In this document: positions 59,942 to 64,000 of the stretch, one piece after another
Numbering within the stretch: the first letter of the stretch is position 1
Layout: every line of letters begins with the position of its first letter
Source of the DNA: Archangium lansingense
GTDB taxonomy: Bacteria; Myxococcota; Myxococcia; Myxococcales; Myxococcaceae
Assembly (NCBI RefSeq): GCF_026626635.1
Contig: NZ_JAPNKA010000001.1
Location: forward strand, 9,346,501-9,410,500
Direction of reading: 5' to 3'
Length of the DNA stretch: 64,000 bases
Made by a program: the position numbers and the translations under genes
Notes under the pieces: model-generated
The model's input: the letters and a program-made list of their open reading frames with translations, nothing else
Told to the model about the DNA's origin: nothing
Database searches by the model: none

Positions 59942-60496
59942 ATGACGATGACTCCGGTTCCCCCCGAGATGAAGCGACTCGAGCCCTTCGAGCTGGCCCT
60001 GCGCGAGGCGGGCATGGGCTACCCCGAGGTGACCGAGGAGTTCCCGTGGGGGCACCGGACGCTCAAGGTGAAGGGCAAGGCGTTCGTCTTCCTGACGCTG
60101 ACGAGCGAGGGCCTGTCGATGTCCATGAAGCTGCCGCAGTCGAACGGCGCGGCGCTGATGCTGCCGTTCGCGCAGCCGACCGGGTACGGCCTGGGCAAGA
60201 GCGGCTGGGTGTCCGCCAACTTCGGTGCGCGCGACACGCCTCCGCTCGACATGCTGCGCAAGTGGCTCGACGAGAGCTACCGCGCGGTGGCGCCCAAGAA
60301 GCTGGTGGCGCAGATGGACAGTGGTGCGGGAGCGCCGAAGGCAGAGAAGGCGAAGGCCGCGCCCGCCAAGGCCCGGAGCGCACCGGCCCGTAAGTCCGCA
60401 CCAGCCGCCGCGAAGAAGACCCCTGCGAAGAAGGCTCCCGCCAAGAAGACAGTGGCGAAGAAGGCCTCGGCAGGTACGCGAGCCAAGCGCGCTTGA
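59942..60496 (+). CDS. MmcQ/YjbR-family protein with histone-H1-like basic tail
   Basis: Encodes 184 residues. Residues 1-115 form a YjbR fold (EFPWGHRTLKVKGKAFVFLTL, GYGLGKSGWVSANF, PPLDMLRKWLDESYRAV). From about 130 the tail is a run of Ala/Pro/Lys units (AKKTPAKKAPAKKTVAKK), as in eukaryotic H1 and bacterial H1-like proteins. YjbR folds resemble DNA-binding CyaY-like domains, and the tail would give strong non-specific DNA binding. It ends just before the 28-bp palindrome. Confidence 0.88.
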   Translation: MTMTPVPPEMKRLEPFELALREAGMGYPEVTEEFPWGHRTLKVKGKAFVFLTLTSEGLSMSMKLPQSNGAALMLPFAQPTGYGLGKSGWVSANFGARDTPPLDMLRKWLDESYRAVAPKKLVAQMDSGAGAPKAEKAKAAPAKARSAPARKSAPAAAKKTPAKKAPAKKTVAKKASAGTRAKRA

Positions 60497-60509
60497 GGCT
60501 CGCAACGGG

Positions 60510-60537
60510 CCTCAGTGGTAGACGTCTACCACTGAGG
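60510..60537. promoter_or_regulatory. 28-bp perfect palindrome between convergent genes
   Basis: CCTCAGTGGTAGAC is followed immediately by its exact reverse complement GTCTACCACTGAGG. It lies 13 bases after the YjbR stop and 24 bases before the hpt stop. There is no T-run on either side, so it is not a textbook terminator. It could form a bidirectional cruciform/hairpin terminator or be a protein-binding site. Confidence 0.7.
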
Positions 60538-60561
60538 TGACCAGTGAAGCGCACTCCGTGA

Positions 60562-61095
60562 CTACTTCCCCTTCATCACGCCGATGAAAGGCAGGTTGCG
60601 GTAGCGCTCGGCGTAGTCGAGCCCGTAGCCCACCACGAAGACGTCGTCGATGACGAAGCCCTTGTAGTCGATGGGAATCTGGGTGCGGGCGCGAGCGGGC
60701 TTCTCCAGCAGCGAGCACACCTTCAGGGACGCCGGGTGCCGGGCCCTCAGGTTCTCCAGCAGGAAGCTCATGGTGAGCCCGGTGTCGATGATGTCCTCGA
60801 TGATGAGCAGGTGCTTGCCCGCCATGGGCTTGCTCACGTCGGTGGTGATGCGCACCTCGCCCGTCGTCTCGGTGCCGCCCTGGTACGAGGACACCCCGAG
60901 GAACTCGATCGTCAGCGGCAGGTCCACGTAGCGCGCCAGGTCCATGGCGAAGAACGCCGAGCCCTTGAGCACGCAGACGAGCGTCAGATCCTTGCCCTGG
61001 TAGTCGCGGGTAATCTGGGCGCCCAGCTCCCGCACTCGCGCCTGGAGCTTCTGCTCGTCGATATGAACGCCGACATCCTGCTCGTAGAAAGCCAA
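60562..61095 (-). CDS. hpt: Hypoxanthine phosphoribosyltransferase
   Basis: Encodes 177 residues. It makes IMP/GMP from hypoxanthine or guanine and PRPP. Motifs: VCVLKGSAFFAMDLAR, the flexible loop SSYQGGTETTGEV, the PRPP motif LLIIEDIIDTGLTMSFL (about residues 96-112), KPARARTQIPIDYKGFVI (Lys of the base site) and VVGYGLDYAERYRNLPFIG. It is last in the salvage operon tdk-upp-hpt; the upp stop is 10 bases upstream. Confidence 0.97.
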   Translation of the reverse strand: MAFYEQDVGVHIDEQKLQARVRELGAQITRDYQGKDLTLVCVLKGSAFFAMDLARYVDLPLTIEFLGVSSYQGGTETTGEVRITTDVSKPMAGKHLLIIEDIIDTGLTMSFLLENLRARHPASLKVCSLLEKPARARTQIPIDYKGFVIDDVFVVGYGLDYAERYRNLPFIGVMKGK

Positions 61096-61105
61096 GGTGG
61101 TACCT

Positions 61106-61921
61106 CTACACGTACGCGTTGTTCATGATCTCCCCGAAGCCGCCGCCGCCGGGGACGATGTATTGCCGGTCATCCAACCCCCGCTCCTTCTCCCACAGCT
61201 CGCCGGGCACCGTGCCGAACACCTCCGGAGGTGACAGCCCGCGGTCCAGGCGCAGCGCATACACCACCACATCCGGATGCTCGCGGGAAATCCTCCGCAG
61301 GAACTCGGGGGTGACGATCAGGTTGAGGCTGAGGATTCTCCGGGGAGTGCCGGGGACCTTGTCCTTGTACATGGACACCGCGGTGCACAGGCTGCCGCCG
61401 GTGGCGCCCATCGGGTCAGGGAAGAGGACGAAGGCATCGTCGATGTCCCCGCCAATCTTCGCCCCGCCGATGTTCGACCCCACCACCGTCTCCTTGGCGT
61501 CGATCATCCGGCTCATGATGATGTGATCCTGGCGCACCAGCACCGGATCCACCGTGGTGTTGAGCAAGTCGTACGTCACCTGCGAGGGCAGCGTGCCGGC
61601 GCGGGCGATGTTCACCGTCACCGCGCGCACCGCCGGGTCAATCACCTCGCCCTGGTACATGCCCTGGGGCGTGTGGTCGATCATCCGGGTGGGCATGGCC
61701 ACCATCTTGCGCGGGAACTCCGCGTTGATGACCATCTTCACCAGGTCCGTGTAGAGCAGCGCCACCAGCCGGTTGATCTCCGGCTGCACGGTGCCCTTGC
61801 TGCACAGCTTCGCGAGCTGCGAGAGCAGGAACGGATTGCCCACCAGGTGCACGTTGGGGCCATACCGGTGAGGCATCTCGCTCAACTGGAAGGGGACGTT
61901 GGCGTAGAGCGTATCGCGCAT
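61106..61921 (-). CDS. upp: Uracil phosphoribosyltransferase-like protein, long form
   Basis: Encodes 271 residues, longer than the usual ~208. The PRPP-binding motif DPMGATGGSLCTAVSMY (about residues 172-188) and the C-terminal uracil-binding segment DDRQYIVPGGGGFGEIMNN match uracil PRTases, and NIARAGTLPSQV fits the usual RAGL region. The N-terminal half (LYANVPFQLSEMPHRYG; QGEVIDPAVRAVTV) and FVLFP are divergent. Activity on uracil is likely from motifs and from the tdk/hpt context, but not certain. It lies 30 bases after tdk. Confidence 0.82.
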   Translation of the reverse strand: MRDTLYANVPFQLSEMPHRYGPNVHLVGNPFLLSQLAKLCSKGTVQPEINRLVALLYTDLVKMVINAEFPRKMVAMPTRMIDHTPQGMYQGEVIDPAVRAVTVNIARAGTLPSQVTYDLLNTTVDPVLVRQDHIIMSRMIDAKETVVGSNIGGAKIGGDIDDAFVLFPDPMGATGGSLCTAVSMYKDKVPGTPRRILSLNLIVTPEFLRRISREHPDVVVYALRLDRGLSPPEVFGTVPGELWEKERGLDDRQYIVPGGGGFGEIMNNAYV

Positions 61922-61951
61922 GGCCGGACCTCTGGGGCTTCAGTCAGAGCT

Positions 61952-62605
61952 TCAGTGTTCGAACAGATCGAGCGTCTGCGGAGGCGTGGCCTCGGTGGGC
62001 TCGGCGCGGTGGCACTTGCGGCAGCGCGCCTCATACGCCCCGGCGGCGCCCACCACCACCCGCTCGCCACTATCCACCAGCCGCTGCGAGCGGTTGGCGG
62101 GATTCCCACACACCACGCAGATGGCCAGTTGCTTCGTCACGTACTCGGCGATGGCCAGCAGCTGCGGCATCGGCTCGAAGGGGCGTCCCTGGTAGTCCTG
62201 GTCCAGCCCCGCGACGATCACGCGAATGCCCCGAGTGGCCAGGGCCTCACACACCGCCACCACCTCGGACCCGAAGAACTGCACCTCGTCGATGCCCACC
62301 ACCTGCGTCTTGGGGGAGAGGTGATGGAAAATTTCTTCAGCCCGTTCAATCGGGATGGAGGTCAACTTCAGCTGCGAGTGGCTGACCACCTGGGTCTCGT
62401 CATAGCGGTTGTCCAGTTTGGGCTTGAACACCTGGACGACCTGCTTGCCGTAGACCGCGCGCTTGATGCGGCGGATCAACTCCTCCGTCTTGCCAGAGAA
62501 CATCGATCCACAGATGACCTCTATCCACCCGATGTCGTTGGGGAATTGTTGCACGTGGAGGACTCGATCGGGGGGGTGTGCGGGAGCGCGGGTCTCCTCT
62601 GTCAC
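61952..62605 (-). CDS. tdk: Thymidine kinase (type II)
   Basis: Encodes 217 residues. It phosphorylates thymidine with ATP. Walker A GSMFSGKTEELIRRI starts at about residue 33. The catalytic Glu is in VVGIDEVQFFG, the substrate lasso region follows GLDQDYQGRPF, and the zinc site is formed by CVVCG and CRKCH. A 25-residue N-terminal extension precedes the P-loop. First gene of the tdk-upp-hpt operon, divergent from the DUF5658 gene. Confidence 0.96.
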   Translation of the reverse strand: MTEETRAPAHPPDRVLHVQQFPNDIGWIEVICGSMFSGKTEELIRRIKRAVYGKQVVQVFKPKLDNRYDETQVVSHSQLKLTSIPIERAEEIFHHLSPKTQVVGIDEVQFFGSEVVAVCEALATRGIRVIVAGLDQDYQGRPFEPMPQLLAIAEYVTKQLAICVVCGNPANRSQRLVDSGERVVVGAAGAYEARCRKCHRAEPTEATPPQTLDLFEH

Positions 62606-62737
62606 GCCCCTCCTGGAACGTCAACTTTCAAAACCCGCCCCTGCCCCACCCCCTCAGCCCTCGCGGGCCTCTGCGGGCCCTCGCTCGTTGGCAAGCATCT
62701 TGAAGAACCTCGCCCGGATTCCAACGGGGAGGTCCGG

Positions 62738-63100
62738 GTGGCGGCGACGACGCAGGCAACACGCTGGGCAGGTATCGAGGGAGCTTCCTTCCACATCACG
62801 CCCGCGGCGGTACTTCTGTTGATACTCAACCTGCTGGATGGGCTCTTCACCCTCACCTTTTTACAGCTCGAAGTGGCCGAGGAACTGAATCCGCTGATGC
62901 GCCTGGCCTACGAGCACTCGCCCCTGGCCTTCATGGCCATCAAGGTCACCATCGTGAGCCTGGGGCTGACGCTGCTGTGCCTGCACCGCTCCATGCAGCT
63001 GAGCCAGCGGGCCATCCAAGCGGGAGCCGCGCTCTACGTCGTCATCGACGTGTACCACCTCGCCTTCCTGGCTCACATGTGTCACCGGGGCATCGGTTGA
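62738..63100 (+). CDS. DUF5658 membrane protein
   Basis: Encodes 120 residues from GTG 62738, with GGGGAGG 5 bases upstream; the frame is open far upstream but without coding character. Three hydrophobic helices are seen: PAAVLLLILNLLDGLFTLTFL, SPLAFMAIKVTIVSLGLTLLC, and AGAALYVVIDVYHLAFLAHM. The first ends in the Asp-Gly of NLLDGLFT, and ELNPLMRLAY follows, as in DUF5658. Function unknown. Confidence 0.8.
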   Translation: MAATTQATRWAGIEGASFHITPAAVLLLILNLLDGLFTLTFLQLEVAEELNPLMRLAYEHSPLAFMAIKVTIVSLGLTLLCLHRSMQLSQRAIQAGAALYVVIDVYHLAFLAHMCHRGIG

Positions 63101-63190
63101 CGCACAACAAGCCCCGACAGGCTTGATTTCCTAGGCCGGTCTGTCTCAGGCTGCCCCCCTAGCTCGTACCAACAGGTCTGTGGGGGGACC

Positions 63191-63496
63191 ATGAACATCA
63201 CCGACGTCAAGGTGTACCCGGTTGACGAGGATAAGCTGAAAGCCTACGTGACCATCACCCTGGATCACTGTTTCGTGATCCGAGATTTGAAGGTCATCCA
63301 CGGGGCTTCCGGCCTGTTCATCGCCATGCCGGCCAAGCGCAGGAAGGATGGGACGTACAAGGACATTGCCCATCCGCTCAACGCGGACACGCGCAACCAG
63401 ATGGAGCGGACCATCCTGCTGGAATACGAGCGGCACCAGCAGACAGGGGGCGGGGTGTCGAGCCCCTTCCTGGCTGCCGCTGGCGACCACGACTGA
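63191..63496 (+). CDS. spoVG: SpoVG-family regulator
   Basis: Encodes 101 residues. The family core is intact: MNITDVKVYPVDEDKLKAYV, then DHCFVIRDLKVIHGASGLFIAMP, and the basic segment AKRRKDGTYKDIAHPLN that binds nucleic acid, then the C-terminal helix. SpoVG proteins bind DNA or RNA and tune division, development and virulence in Firmicutes and spirochaetes. Here it directly precedes prs, an arrangement recalling the spoVG-glmU-prs order of Bacillus. Confidence 0.95.
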   Translation: MNITDVKVYPVDEDKLKAYVTITLDHCFVIRDLKVIHGASGLFIAMPAKRRKDGTYKDIAHPLNADTRNQMERTILLEYERHQQTGGGVSSPFLAAAGDHD

Positions 63497-63518
63497 GCAC
63501 CGGTCCGGGGGTGCCGAT

Positions 63519-63536
63519 GGAAGGGGCTTCCCTTCC
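63519..63536. terminator. Hairpin between spoVG and prs
   Basis: GGAAGGG-GCTT-CCCTTCC forms a 7-bp stem and tetraloop with no T-run. It may slow or partly terminate transcription from spoVG into prs. Confidence 0.4.
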
Positions 63537-63563
63537 GCCACGGGCCGCGCTAGTAGCGCGCCC

Positions 63564-64000
63564 ATGCAGCAGCCCCGCGACTTCAAGGTGTTCACCGGGA
63601 GCTCCAACCCGGGTCTGGCCCATCGCATCTGCGACTATCTCAAACGTCCCCTGGGGAATGCCTCGGTAGGCCGCTTCTCCGACGGGGAGATCCACGTGGA
63701 GATCGGCGAGAACGTCCGCGGTTCGGACGTCTTCATCGTCCAGTCCACATGCCCGCCGGCGAATGATCACCTGATGGAGCTGCTCATCATCTGCGACGCG
63801 CTCAAGCGCGCGAGCGCCGGCTCCATCAACGCCGTCATCCCCTACTACGGGTACGCTCGGCAGGATCGGAAGGTGGCGCCGCGCACGCCCATCACCGCCA
63901 AGCTGGTGGCGGACCTCCTGGAGGTGGCCGGGGCCACGCGCGTGGTGTCCATGGACATGCACGCCGGGCAGATCCAGGGCTTCTTCAACATCCCCTCGGA
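63564..64000 (+). CDS. prs: Ribose-phosphate pyrophosphokinase, N-terminal part (runs off the window)
   Basis: The first 145 residues or so are present. The enzyme makes PRPP from ribose 5-phosphate and ATP, the co-substrate of the hpt and upp products nearby. Diagnostic segments: FTGSSNPGLAHRIC, FSDGEIHVEIGENVRGSDVFIVQS, VIPYYGYARQDRKVAPRTPITAKLVADLL and the metal-site start VSMDMHAGQIQGFF. ATG 63564 begins MQQPRDFKVF. It is 67 bases after spoVG. Confidence 0.96.
   Translation, partial: MQQPRDFKVFTGSSNPGLAHRICDYLKRPLGNASVGRFSDGEIHVEIGENVRGSDVFIVQSTCPPANDHLMELLIICDALKRASAGSINAVIPYYGYARQDRKVAPRTPITAKLVADLLEVAGATRVVSMDMHAGQIQGFFNIPS

Noticed and set aside
61277..62737. Upstream part of the frame that ends at 63100
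   Set aside because: Runs opposite upp and tdk with no coding character; GTG 62738 with GGGGAGG is the sensible start.

Overview
The window is high-GC, densely packed DNA that reads as a chromosome of a fruiting myxobacterium (Myxococcota, most likely the Cystobacterineae such as Archangium, Cystobacter or Hyalangium). The grounds are a TIGR02265/DUF2378 protein (a family largely confined to myxobacteria), a bacterial mevalonate cluster, receiver-PATAN (DUF4388) signalling proteins, many histidine kinases, many small lipoproteins and very long coiled-coil proteins. The species assignment is inference. I see no prophage, integrase, transposase, rRNA or CRISPR array.

Layout. 1-8.8 kb: a degenerate radical-SAM-like protein, a 273-bp inverted-repeat element between two convergent genes, a MaoC hydratase, small lipoproteins, two overlapping DUF1990 genes (the second fused to DUF4126), a methionine aminopeptidase with a SEC-C zinc motif, and an SPFH protein. 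8.8-14.6 kb: the Fe-S assembly operon iscS-iscU-iscA-hscB-hscA-fdx without iscR, then tRNA-Leu(CAG). IscS carries about 50 extra residues, and HscB has an N-terminal zinc finger like that of eukaryotic HSC20. 14.6-21.5 kb: a flippase-like membrane protein coupled to an alkaline-phosphatase-superfamily enzyme, an Omp85-type barrel, a sensor kinase, a DUF4846 protein and an SPW-repeat protein. 21.5-27.1 kb: the mevalonate operon fni-mvaA-mvk-mvaD-pmk, which covers HMG-CoA to IPP/DMAPP.

27.3-35.6 kb: DsrE-like protein, HtpX, a stand-alone E2-type acyltransferase, a coiled-coil membrane protein, a Kelch-like lipoprotein, and a histidine kinase overlapping an M16 peptidase. 35.6-38.2 kb is the least ordinary stretch: an AT-richer HATPase-DUF4325 fusion, a broken NTF2-like gene, a 14-bp palindrome and a broken secreted lipase. 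38.2-44.5 kb: TIGR02265 protein, a 55-residue rubredoxin, a zinc-ribbon protein, SDR, two methyltransferases, a NADAR glycosidase overlapping a TPR lipoprotein, and a small unknown gene.

44.7-58.4 kb is a signalling district: a PAS kinase / response regulator / hybrid kinase operon, a second zinc-ribbon protein, a receiver-PATAN protein with a GTPase-like but P-loop-less C-terminus, a receiver-GAF-degenerate GGDEF protein, dapF, and a 1607-residue protein with an N-terminal methyltransferase-like fold and a huge coiled coil. 58.4-64 kb: unknown membrane protein, a dirigent/AOC-like lipoprotein, a YjbR protein with a histone-H1-like tail, a 28-bp perfect palindrome, the salvage operon tdk-upp-hpt, a DUF5658 membrane protein, spoVG and the start of prs.

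A short palindromic repeat family (arm GACCCTCACCC followed by a CCCTCTCCC/GGGAGAGGG hairpin) appears at eight places, all intergenic. Copies also lie inside the isc and mevalonate operons. No single locus can be called a new system from sequence alone. The best candidates for undescribed biology are the pseudo-enzyme signalling proteins at 49-58 kb, the IscS insertion, the phosphatase/flippase pair and the HATPase-DUF4325 fusion.
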